From assembly GCA_965371245.1 (NCBI GenBank), contig CBDUXT010000014.1, forward strand, positions 12,111 through 76,110: a DNA stretch of 64,000 bases, written 5' to 3'. The DNA comes from CBDUXT01 sp965371245 (GTDB lineage Bacteria > Planctomycetota > Phycisphaerae > UBA1845). Position 1 is the stretch's first letter; every line of letters starts with the position of its first letter. Positions 23,808 through 34,400 of the stretch are shown here, piece by piece. Position numbers and translations under genes: made by a program. Under the pieces are notes generated by a model. That model ran no database searches and was not told the DNA's origin. It saw only the letters and a list, made by a program, of their open reading frames with translations.

Positions 23808-26800
23808 TCAAGGTTCGCACTCGTCGGGGATACCGTTGCTGTTGATGTCAAGCGAGGTTCCACTGTCAATGTCGCATGCGTCAAAGTTGCCGTTCGCGTT
23901 ACAATCACGCTCGGGAATATCCAGGACGTATGCCTGACCATTGAGCGCGCCAATGACTGCCCGGTTCCCGCTAAGGGCGACTGCCATACCAAACTGCGCA
24001 AACGCCCCGGTGTTGTCCCCCCCAAGCTTCGCGTGCTCCAACCATGCTGTGCCAATCTTCCGAAATGCGTAGGCAGCTCCGGAGTTGCTGGCGCCATGGT
24101 CGCCGAACGGGGCGCCAACAATGGCCAAGTTGCCTTCCAGCGCAACTGAGCTGCCGAAGCTGTCGTTGGTGTCTGCGTTCGATGCAGTAAGCTTCACTTC
24201 TTGATTCCATGCAATTCCGTCGAACGCAAAAATATAGGCAGAGCCCGACGCGCTACCGCCATCGTCGTCGCCGGATGCGCCGATGACGACCCGGCCACCG
24301 CTGATATCTACGGCAACTCCAAATGCGGCATGAACAGCTACGTCCGGCGCCGTGAGCTTGGCTTCTTGATTCCATGCAGTTCCGTCGAACGCAAAGACGT
24401 ATGCCGAACCGGTTGAATTGTCGCCCGGCGAGCCGATCACGGCCCGGTTGCCGTCAATCGCAACGGCAGCACCGAATTCGCCGTGGACAGCCGCATCAGA
24501 GGCAATCAAGACCGCCTCCTCAGTCCACATGGTTCCGTCGAAACGGAAGACATATGCCGCCCCCGTAATCAGCCCGGTTCCGCTACGGCCAGTCCCGCCC
24601 ACAATCACAACGTCGTCGCTTGCGGCGACCGGTCCGCCGAACCCGTCAGCAAACTCAGGTAGGGAGGCGGTCAGTTTCACTTCCTCAATCCACGTTAGTC
24701 CGTCGAATCGGAAGAGGTACGCCGCATTACCGAAACCACCGGTCCCAAGGATAGCGAAATTGTTCCCCATCGCAACGGAAGATCCGGCGAAGAAGGCGAA
24801 CGTCGCGTCCGAGGGAATCAGTTTCGCCTCTTCGTTCCAACCCGTTCCATCAAACCGCAATACGAAGGCCGCGCCTGATAATGTGCCGGCTAACCCACTA
24901 TTCCTGGCACCAATCAGAGCAACATCGGACCTCACTCCAACCGCTTGACCAAATCCATCGCTGGCTTGCCCGCCACATTGGTTCTGGGACGAAACGGCCG
25001 AGGCCACCAGGCAGTCGTCCGGAATCAAGTCACCGTCACAGTCGTTCGCGAAAATGTCGCACGCGTCGGGGACACGGTTGCCGTTACAATCCGTTCCCGT
25101 AACACCCCCAATATCACACTCATCCGGTACGGAATTGCCATCACAGTCTTGGCTTGTGGCGGAGAGGATGTCGCATTCGTCGGGCACAGAGTTGATGTTA
25201 CAGTCGCTGTTAGATCCTTCCGTCAAGTCGAACTGATCTGGAATACTGTTCAAGTTGCAGTCAATCTGACACTCATCCGGTATTCCATCAGGAGCGGCGC
25301 CGAGGCCGACAACGTCGAAGCTCGTGCCGGCTACAATGTCGCACGGGTCCGGTATTGTGTTGGCGTTGCAGTCCAACGCGCAGGCGTCCGGAATCCCATC
25401 GAAATTGCAGTCGGCGCTCGTCCCGGCCAGAATGTCGCACTCATCGGCAATGCCGTTTCGGTTGCAATCCGCTTCACACTCGTCAGGCAGGTTGTTACTG
25501 TTGCAGTCAATGCTCGTTCCCGCGGCGACGTCGCATACGTCGTCAACTCCGTTGCGATTGCAGTCAATCTCACATTCGTCTGGTATGTTGTTGGCGTTGC
25601 AATCCACGCTTGTACCGGCAACGATGTCACAGAGATCACCAACTCCGTTGAAGTTGCAATCCTCACATTCATCCGGAACATTGTTAAGATCACAATCTGC
25701 GCTAGTGCCTGTAGCTAGGTCGCACTCATCGGCCACGCGGTTGCCGTTGCAGTCCTCGCATTCATCCGGAACACCATTGAGATTGCAGTCACCACTCGCA
25801 AGATCGGAGATATCGCACGAGTCGGGAATTCCATTGCCGTTACAATCGAACGCTCCGCCGATCGTCGTTTCACATTCATCCCGCAAGCCGTTTCCGTTAC
25901 AATCGGCAATACCGGCGTCTATCGGTGTCGGAAGTGGAGCGATGACTCTGAGGGAGCCAACGACCGATTCCGTTCGAACGATTGTATTCGTCGCTACGTC
26001 GATAACCGAGATGCCACCCGTTCCGATCGCCAAGAGATGTCTTGCGTCTGCCGTAAGTGCGACAGATTCGCCGAAGAAAGACACATCCTGTGTGCCTGCA
26101 ATGCGAGTTCCCGTGTCGGTCACATTGTCGAACGCATCGATTTCGAGCACCGAGATCTGCCCCGCGCCGGCGACATAGGCCGTGCGACCGTCCGGCGTGA
26201 ACACAAAGTCGACGGGGGCCCGTTCAAGAGGTATGCTCTCTCGCAGGCTGACACTGCCGCCGGTAATGTCTAATACACCCACAGCAGGCGGGAAGATGTT
26301 CGCTACCAGAGCGAGTCGTCCGTTAGGCGAGATCTTGATGTCCGAAGGGTTTCCGCCGCCCGAGTGGACGCATGCACCGGTGTCGATGAGTTCTCCAGTT
26401 GGAGTCAGCAGGACGGGCCGAACCGTCGAATCTCGCGAGAAAGATAGTAGAACGAGTGAGTTGTCTGGGCTGACATCCAAAGAAACAAACGAAAGGCCTG
26501 AACTGTCAGGACGGCCAACCGAGAGCGTGCTTATGATCGTTTGTGTTGCCACATCCACGGTCGCGAGCATATCCGGGCCTCCAAAGAACGGGCCCGAGAA
26601 CGCCGCCGCCACAACCGCGAGCCCGTTACCCGTGCATGCAATAGACACGTCGCCGGGGAAACCCAATGTTGGCAATGGCACGGAGCCAACGATACTTGGC
26701 GGCACCGACAGCAGGTTCACCGTTGTTACTGAGACGGGATGCGCCAAGACGGCTCGAGATCCGTCGGGGGTAATCGCCAGATCAAAGATCTCGCCAATTC

Positions 26801-27890
26801 CAAGTTGGTCATCCAAAGTGGAGAGCCGAGCTGGGCCGCAAGGATCCTGAAAGTCGAGCACTTCGATTCGTCCGAGTTCACGAGTCGGTTGAAAGATGTT
26901 CCTAACGAAAATCGCTTGCCCGATCAGCTCACTCGGTTGATCGCCTGCGTTCAGCTTCAGAATACCGGCATCGGTCAAACCATTCGCGATCGGCGGAAGG
27001 CCAAAGACCTCGGCAGAAACAAAGTTGCCGCCCACCGTGGCCGATGCTGTGACAGACACGGTCGCGTCGCTGACGATGATGCCGGGGATGGAAAACAGGC
27101 CGGTCAAGTCGGTCGCGCCAGAACCGGAGGACGGTCCCGCAATGGCGGTGACCTGAACACTCGATGCGGGAGAACCGTCGGCGAACTGCACGAATCCTTC
27201 AACGGTTGTGAGTAGCGGATCGGTGGGTGTCGCTACGACGCGGATGATTTCTGCACTCGTAGCGCCCATGTTGGTGGCGGCGATCCCCACAAGACCAACC
27301 GACAAGGCGCTGATGAAGCCGTTTTCGTCGACCGTCGCGATGTCGGGGTTGCTGGTACGGTACACCGTTTGCTGCGATGCAGCGGTCGCATCGACTATAA
27401 GACCGTCGATAAGCTCCAGCGTCACGGTTGCCTGGGCCGTCGCCCCTACTTCCATTAGCCTGTTCCCGCTCGAGATGGTAAGCGAAGCGACGAACGCGCG
27501 GCGGTCTGCTTCCGGAAGCGTCGCGGGATCGAAGGTGACCGTAAGGTCGCGGACAAACACTGTCTCGCCCTGCCGGAACCGAAACGGTTCACTCACGAAG
27601 TACTTTACGAGACCGCCGGATCGGCTGATTCCCCCGACTCTTACGGCCAGGTCGCTTACGAAGTCAGGGCGCGTGCCGAGTCCTCCGGGTCCGAAGCGGT
27701 CGGCCGCCCTGATGTTGGCGATCTCGAAGCTTCCGTCGGGATTGACCTGCACGGATTCGCCGGTAGACGACGCGATCCACGAGCTGTTGAGCGTAACGGG
27801 TTGTTGGGCCGCCGCGGGAAGTGCGCACATTATGCCGACCAAAATTGCGAGCGATGCCGTTCGCGGTCGGGTTCCTCTACAAAGAAACAT
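23808..27890 (-). CDS. large secreted protein: Ig-like domain, YVTN propeller, calcium-binding DCN repeats, FG-GAP propeller
   Basis: 1360 residues with a signal peptide (AILVGIMCALPAAAQ). Residues 30-220 hold a beta domain and a BIG2-like region (NPDIATVDENGFISALSVGLVGI); 225-310 is a carboxypeptidase-regulatory-like domain; 340-655 a YVTN-type propeller. Residues about 660-960 carry 18 tandem DCNxNGIPDECD-type repeats (a thrombospondin-3/EF-hand-like calcium array; the 13th lacks its DCN). Residues about 965-1310 are integrin-like FG-GAP blades (SGAAYVFRFDGTxWxEEAKL...FGxxVAxxGNRAVIGA), and two more DCN units end the chain. Likely a calcium-stiffened surface or matrix adhesin. No sorting signal is visible. 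Transcription runs alone. Confidence 0.82.
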   Translation of the reverse strand: MFLCRGTRPRTASLAILVGIMCALPAAAQQPVTLNSSWIASSTGESVQVNPDGSFEIANIRAADRFGPGGLGTRPDFVSDLAVRVGGISRSGGLVKYFVSEPFRFRQGETVFVRDLTVTFDPATLPEADRRAFVASLTISSGNRLMEVGATAQATVTLELIDGLIVDATAASQQTVYRTSNPDIATVDENGFISALSVGLVGIAATNMGATSAEIIRVVATPTDPLLTTVEGFVQFADGSPASSVQVTAIAGPSSGSGATDLTGLFSIPGIIVSDATVSVTASATVGGNFVSAEVFGLPPIANGLTDAGILKLNAGDQPSELIGQAIFVRNIFQPTRELGRIEVLDFQDPCGPARLSTLDDQLGIGEIFDLAITPDGSRAVLAHPVSVTTVNLLSVPPSIVGSVPLPTLGFPGDVSIACTGNGLAVVAAAFSGPFFGGPDMLATVDVATQTIISTLSVGRPDSSGLSFVSLDVSPDNSLVLLSFSRDSTVRPVLLTPTGELIDTGACVHSGGGNPSDIKISPNGRLALVANIFPPAVGVLDITGGSVSLRESIPLERAPVDFVFTPDGRTAYVAGAGQISVLEIDAFDNVTDTGTRIAGTQDVSFFGESVALTADARHLLAIGTGGISVIDVATNTIVRTESVVGSLRVIAPLPTPIDAGIADCNGNGLRDECETTIGGAFDCNGNGIPDSCDISDLASGDCNLNGVPDECEDCNGNRVADECDLATGTSADCDLNNVPDECEDCNFNGVGDLCDIVAGTSVDCNANNIPDECEIDCNRNGVDDVCDVAAGTSIDCNSNNLPDECEADCNRNGIADECDILAGTSADCNFDGIPDACALDCNANTIPDPCDIVAGTSFDVVGLGAAPDGIPDECQIDCNLNSIPDQFDLTEGSNSDCNINSVPDECDILSATSQDCDGNSVPDECDIGGVTGTDCNGNRVPDACDIFANDCDGDLIPDDCLVASAVSSQNQCGGQASDGFGQAVGVRSDVALIGARNSGLAGTLSGAAFVLRFDGTGWNEEAKLIPSDATFAFFAGSSVAMGNNFAILGTGGFGNAAYLFRFDGLTWIEEVKLTASLPEFADGFGGPVAASDDVVIVGGTGRSGTGLITGAAYVFRFDGTMWTEEAVLIASDAAVHGEFGAAVAIDGNRAVIGSPGDNSTGSAYVFAFDGTAWNQEAKLTAPDVAVHAAFGVAVDISGGRVVIGASGDDDGGSASGSAYIFAFDGIAWNQEVKLTASNADTNDSFGSSVALEGNLAIVGAPFGDHGASNSGAAYAFRKIGTAWLEHAKLGGDNTGAFAQFGMAVALSGNRAVIGALNGQAYVLDIPERDCNANGNFDACDIDSGTSLDINSNGIPDECEP
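25005..25915 (-). repeat. tandem DNA repeats encoding the DCN calcium array
   Basis: Roughly 0.9 kb of diverged tandem units with recurring GTTGCAGTC / TCATCCGG words, encoding 18 copies of a 12-residue acidic, cysteine-containing loop, often spaced by DIVAGTS-type linkers. The units differ enough to be old, but such arrays expand and contract by recombination. Confidence 0.8.
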
Positions 27891-28052
27891 TGCTTACAAC
27901 CTTTCTTTCAAGCAACTCGTGCGAATCGAGTCGCCGTCAAATGGGCGCCGTAGGCCGTGCCTTGGGATCGAGTTTCCTAAAGCGAGCCAATTCTGACGGA
28001 CCAAGATCCTTTCTTAGAACACTCTGAATTGTGGGTGTGAATTCCTTTGCGG

Positions 28053-28451
28053 CTACTGCTCAACGAGTTGCCGAATCTCTTCCGCTGCTAGAATCAACCT
28101 CGATGTCTCATAATCATGAAACTTGACCCCCCGGACGCCCCAACGGCGGTTCATCTCAGCAGCAGCTAAGGTTGGCCCAAGGGAGTCCAATTTGTGTACT
28201 AATCCGGCGAGGAGTTTTAGAAACTCTGCCTTCTTGGTAGCGTTTGATGCAATTGATTCAAGCTCTAGTTCCACGGTCCCAGGCGCGTATTGTGTGCAGC
28301 AGCCATCCCAGCGAACTGTGACCGCTTGGAGGGACGAGAACCGATCGAGGTCTGCACGTACGTCGTCGAACATCATGCGAATGAGCACGAGCAGATCGAG
28401 ATCGCTGAGTACCTTTGATTGTTGCCCAACTATCTGAACAGATGTCGCCAT
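28053..28451 (-). CDS. probable immunity protein of the RHS toxin
   Basis: 132 residues, mostly helical, no signal peptide, no familiar domain. The start codon lies 2 bases after the stop of the giant RHS gene, so it is co-transcribed and probably translationally coupled. In polymorphic toxin systems the small gene directly after the variable C-terminus encodes the immunity protein that blocks it, and size and position fit. The assignment is from context alone; the sequence itself is not recognised. Confidence 0.68.
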   Translation of the reverse strand: MATSVQIVGQQSKVLSDLDLLVLIRMMFDDVRADLDRFSSLQAVTVRWDGCCTQYAPGTVELELESIASNATKKAEFLKLLAGLVHKLDSLGPTLAAAEMNRRWGVRGVKFHDYETSRLILAAEEIRQLVEQ

Positions 28452-28453
28452 GG

Positions 28454-31400
28454 TTAATCCAAGAACGAGATGCCCTTCTTAGCGCTAGATGTTCCGGCCT
28501 TTACCAGTGTCCTCACCATCGACCTCTGGGCGGCGGACAAACCCCTAAGGTCCACGAAGAGAGCGTTCGTAAACGTGTTGAAGCGAGCATCCTTGTTCGC
28601 AGCATTCGCCAAACCCTCTACGCTGCCTTTCGCGGGTATCGGGCCCTTCAGACTGATGGGACCGAACACATTGTCGACGAAGTCAGCCGCGTCGTCGACA
28701 CTCCTGCGTATCGTTCTTCCCAGAGCCTGCTCGATGCGAACGCCACCGATACCCTCTGCCTTTATGAACCCCCTTGTAGGGTCCGTCCCGAGCACTCTCA
28801 CCCGCGCTCGAAGAGAGCCTACCGCCCCTGGCCCTACATCATCTACCACGCCAAGGGTAAACTTGGCAACCGGGCTGGCTCCTTTGCCCGCCAACTTAGA
28901 CACGGCATTCCCAACGGCACTGAGCGGAATAAAATCAACAGGTTGAATAAAGGAGGGCTCGGCGCTCAAAGGCGCGCTTCTTAACTCCAGCTGAAAAATA
29001 CTGCCCCCGAGAGACTCGATCTGGTCGTCTAGTATCTCCTTTTCTCCAGGGTTGAGGAGACCGAACGTCTCACGTATGAACCGCCTTGTTATTAGCGCGT
29101 CTTGGTCCGAGGCCAAGTCATCCCGTTCCCTGATCAGACTCTCAAATTCCTCTCGGGTTAAGTTGCGAGTGCCGAGGCTACCGGAGCGGGCGGTGCCGTC
29201 GGATTCAGCTGTCCCATCGACGGCTGCAATGGATGATTCAGATGCGGCGGCGGCGTCCAATCCCAGCTGGAAGAGATCTTCGTCAATGATGCCGCCGCCG
29301 GAGAAAAGCTCATTTCCTTGTAGCGTGATGATGTCTTCTTCGTCTTGGAGCCCGAAGAGATCGAATCTCCCCAGGGGCGCACTGCTGGCGTATTGATAGA
29401 GGTTGGCACCGCCGCCAAACCCGGCCGGGTCGCGGTGGACGAACCTGCCTAGCTCGGTGTGGTAAAAGCGATTTCGTAGGTCGATCAGGTCGCAAGATTC
29501 GTGCGGGCGACCGGACAAGCCGAGTTGATTCCCGATGGCTGATGAGCCGAGCGACGCGCCAGCCGAGTCGTAGACCAGCCTGCGTCCGTAAGCGTCGTAG
29601 CGATAGGATTCGACCACCTGGCCGGCGGAGTCAGTGACGGCATCGATCGTGCCGAGTTTCGTCGCATGGAAGAAGTGGGAAACTCCACCCTGGCGCCGTT
29701 CCAACGGCTCGTCCTGCCCCGGCCCATGCACGATGGATGTTAGTGCGCCGGCCGAAGGGCGATCTTCCAAGACGCGCCAGTCGGAATCGAAGACGAATTC
29801 GGTGGCAGCGCCACTCTCGTCGGTTGCGCGGACGCGGAAGTCGCGGGCGTCATATTCGTTTCGTAGAACAACGGTCGCGTCGGCCTTGCGGGCGACCGAG
29901 AGCAGGCGGTTGAGCGTATCGTAGGTATAGGCAAACTCGCCGTCATCGATCGTGTTGCCGTTCTCGTCATGTGAGATGGCGACCGTGCCGGGTGCTGGTG
30001 TGCCATTGGTTGGGTTGAATAGCTGGGGGTTGGTCCCGCGACCCAGATACTCGTTGACTTCGTTGGCCTGTCGAAACTCGCTTTCGGTCGCGCCGTCTTT
30101 GGTGACGCTGGTTTCGAGCCAGTTGCTCAGCGGATCGAGATTCGTCCACGTTTGGGCTTGCATCAAATCCGGAAGAGTTGATGGGGAAACGAGTGACGGC
30201 ACGTCCATCAAGCCAACCTGAACAACCCCCCGATCGAACTGAACGAGGCGGTTTAGTGCGTCGTATTGGCCGATGACGCTGTTGTCTGTGTCGCGGAGGC
30301 GCTGCGAGAACGTCAGATTCCCCACCGGGTCGTAGCCGTAAAGCATGTTGATGAAGTCGGCCACCTTGGTGTGCTTGACGGTCTTGAGGCGTCCGTTGTT
30401 GTCGTACGAGCGAGTTGACGTGACGCCATTGCCGAATGTGATCGTCTTGCGGAAGCCAGCGAGGGTGTAGGTATATTGGGCGATGGAGGCGCCATCGCCG
30501 GTATCGATCATTCGGTCGCGCTTGTCGTACTTCTCCACGATGACACGCCCGGATGGGTAGGTAATAGTGCGCCGATTGGCGATTTCGCTCAGATCGTATG
30601 CAAAGCCGGTCGTTAACAATCCCTGTTTGATCGATGTAACACGGTCGGCTGCGTCGTATTCGAAAGCGACGTTGGTCACGGCGTTGTCGGCGGTGAGCAT
30701 TCGGCCGGTGGCGTCGTAGCTGTAAGCGTCCGTACCTTCCAGGTAGGTTCGCGTTCGCAAGAGGTAGAGGTCGTCATACGCGAAGGTGATAACGCCGCCA
30801 TCCGGATTGGTCTGTCGGGTGATGTTGCCGACTTTGTCATGCGCGAAGGCGAGCAGCCCGCCATCGGCAAAGGCCCGCTTCACCATGCGGTTGGCGTTGT
30901 CGTACTCGAATGATGTGGTTCCGCCGTTGGCATCGCGGATAAGCGTCTGGTTTCCCAGTTGGTCGTACTCGAAACTTGTGGTGAGGCCCAAAGGCTCGCG
31001 CGTGGTGACTAAGCGGTTGAGGTTGTCATACTCGAACGTGGTGAGATTACTGTTGCGATCCCTGGCGGTGGTCTCGTTGCCGACTTTGTCGAAAGTGAAT
31101 GTTTCCGTCTTGCCCAGGCCATCGGTGATGGTAAGCAGGCGATCGACCTTGTCGTATGTAAACGCCGTGCGCCGGTCATCGCCGTCAAGAGCCTCGACAA
31201 CACGGCCTGCGGGATCGTAGACGTTACGGGAAACCTGTCCGATCAAGTCTTCGGTCAACGTCAGTCGGTTCGCGGCGTCGTACGTGTTGGTAATCACATT
31301 GCCGTTTGGCAGACGTATCTCCGTCAGGTTGCCGTTTCCGTCATAGGCTCGCCGGGTCGTAAGCTGGAGCCCACTTGGTAAAGCATCCAGGACCTCGCGG

Positions 31401-34400
31401 ACAAGACGATTCGCACCGTCATACTCGAACAATGTCACCATATCATTGGGGTCGGTGGCGATGGTGAGGCGCCCTTCGTTGTCGTAAGAGAACGCCGACA
31501 CGATGCTCACAGCGTCGAACGCGATGCGCGTTTGTTTGATGACTCGATCTAGAAGGTCGTACTGGAACTCTGCAACGTTTCCCTCGGGATCGATTGTGCG
31601 ATACGGCTTCTGACCCTCGATGCTGCCGCTTTCCAACAACGTGGGGTAAATGATCTCACTGGTCAGGTTGAGCCCGCCCGGCCCAGGATTCACGATGGTC
31701 TTGAGAATGCGGTTCAGCTCATCGTAGGCAAGCGTTGTAACGACACCATTCTCGTTGGTTGATTCGATTACGTTGTAGTTAGCATCGTGGCGTTGAGTCG
31801 CGCTCTGACCGGCTGCATCGGTCGTCGTTACCGCGCGTCCGGCGAGGTCGTAATCTATGGTTCTTGTATGGTTCTCCGCATCGGTCACGGATTTGAGTCG
31901 ACCTTCTGCATCGTACCCAAACGTCGTGACGGCTAGCTCGGGATTGACGACGCGAACAACTCTGCGCCTGCTGTCATACTCACGGGTTGTTGTGGCCGTA
32001 TCCGCTGCTGTGTGCGGCGTTGTGGTTGTCGCCAATCGACCGTCCGGCTCGTAGGTAAACGATGACGTTAGCGCCTTCCCTCCGGTGGCGGCGTCCACAA
32101 TAATCGACGTTACGCGGTTCATCGCGTCATAGGAGAGCTTGGTGAGCGTTCCGCGGGAATCTTCGAGCTCCTGCGGGAAGCCCGCCGGCGTGTAATCTCG
32201 AAAGTGCGTAGTAATATTCAGATCACCTGAAGCGGTTGTCCTGCTGGTTGGCAACCACGTACCGGTGCCCATCGCGCTGTCGTCGTAGGTCCATGTCGTG
32301 ATGTTGCCGTTACGGTCTATCGCCTCGACGGGGAGCCCTTTTTCGTTGTATCGAAACGTGGCCGAGTTTTGGAACACGTCACGCGATTCAATCAGGTTTC
32401 CGGTGATGTCGTCATAGACAAAATTGGTACTTTGCCCGTTTGGGTCTGTAAGCTGGGTGAGAAAGTTGAACGTCGGATGGTAGCTACGTGACGTCTTGTA
32501 TAGGAAGGGCTGAGCGGTGGTTGTTTCCACAAGGTTACCGGTCCCGTCATACTTCATGCCTGTGACGTTACCCAGGCCGTCTTCGGAGGAAACGGGAAGC
32601 CCGTCTTCGTCGCGCTCCCACATGCGTGTGGCACCACTCGGGTCGACGATGCGCAGAATGCGTCCGAACTGATCCATCTCTACGTCGTATTCAAAGCCAG
32701 TAGCATCGGTGTACGTGGCGACGGATTCGCAAGGTAGGCCATCGGTATTCGCCTGGGCCGGGCTGATTGAGCGGATGGCTCCGTCGGGGAAGACTATGTC
32801 CGCGAGCCTCCCCGTGCTCTGGTTGTAGACGAATTCCGTGGGAGGATTCACGGCGATTTTTCCGAAGTCAAAGCGTAGGCGGTGATTCGGACCATATCCG
32901 AAGTTGCGAGTCGTGCCGTCCGCATCCGTGATACTGATGAGATTGTTGGAACCATCGTATTCAAGAAATGTCGTGGCATCACCCGGATGCTGAATACTGG
33001 CGAGCAGATTCCTGTCGTTGTATTGAAAAACGGTTATGGCACCTGTTGGGTCAATGATCTGCGCAAGAAACTCCCCGACATAAACGTACCTGGTCTCGTT
33101 GCCGTTTCGGTCCGTCTTTGTTCCTAGATTGCCGTTTGCATATACCTGTCTGGTGCCGTTTTGCATGATGCGGGATATATTGCCGTTGGCTTCGACATTG
33201 ATGTTGGAGAAATCTCCGGGCGTTCGGCCTTCGGATGTAGGGTGATGCCAAGGTAACGGCCTGTTGCATCGCGTCGTCGGAGGTTTGTTGTTTGGATTGT
33301 CGATAACCGTGTTGGTTCCGTTTCCCAACGCGAACAGAAACGCCGTTCCATCATCCGCGTTGGCAACTTCGTGAATCTCGGCTATTGTCCAACCGGCTCC
33401 GATCGGCGAATTGATCTCGTTTCTGACGAGGAGGAAGTCTGAGATTGTTTCGACAGTGCCCTGCTGGTCGTCCAACTGGACGGTGTAGGGATAGACTCCG
33501 GTCTTCAACGACGATGCGTCGGCCTGGAACGTGAACCGACCTACGCCAGGGCTTGTCTTTTGAAATAGGCTAGCGACCTCGGGGAGCCCTTCAATTGAAA
33601 CAGTCGCCGCGAATACACCGGCGCTCCCGTCCATACTGAGGGGAACGATCGGTCGTGGGTGCGCGCTATTCGAGCTGTACACAAGCTCGATCCCACGCTC
33701 AGCCCCGAGTCGGCGGTAGGTCACCAACTTGTGGCTGACGGTCAGATTGCCGTCCTTCAAACTGGCCCCGCCGCCCTCCCACTGTATGTGATTCTCGAAC
33801 CGGGTATTCCGGTTTCCCTGGTTGTTGTCGGGGCTGCGTTTGAAGAAGGGAATGAAGTCGTTTTCGCCGCATTCGGAAAGGATCGACGGGGGGTTAGGGC
33901 ATCGTTTCGCGTTGCCCGTAACAGCGTACGGCGGACAGTTGCAACCCCATCCTGCGGTCAGAATGCCCGCGCCCGGGTCGCTGACAATAGAGGAGCCGTC
34001 CTCCGTTACTTGACCGGTCGCAATGATTTCAAAGCGACCGGTGTCGTGGTCGAAGCTCAAGAAGTAGGCAATGGATCCGGCCGGGAGCCCACTAATATTC
34101 GGGTAGACAATTTCTACCGGTGGATCAAAACGAGCGCCCGAAGGCTGCAAGGTCCATGCGAATGGTGGGGACGCACCATCAGGCATGGGCATGGGTACGT
34201 CGTCAAAGTGCACTTGATTGAGAGAAAGAATTGCTGGATTAGAAGGTGATGGCCTTGTGCCATCGGCCCGCGTCATCGATCCTGCTCTTACGATCATCCT
34301 CAAGCCTTCGATCGCGGCGACGGTCAGTTCAACATCTTGCGAGTTATCAAAGGGCACCGCATTCGTTGGATCGAGTGGTGGAAGTAAGACAGGTGTGGTC

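Noticed and set aside
25005..25915. Regular repeats resembling a CRISPR array
   Set aside because: The repeats are diverged, in frame, and encode acidic cysteine-containing calcium loops inside a large protein; no cas genes are present.
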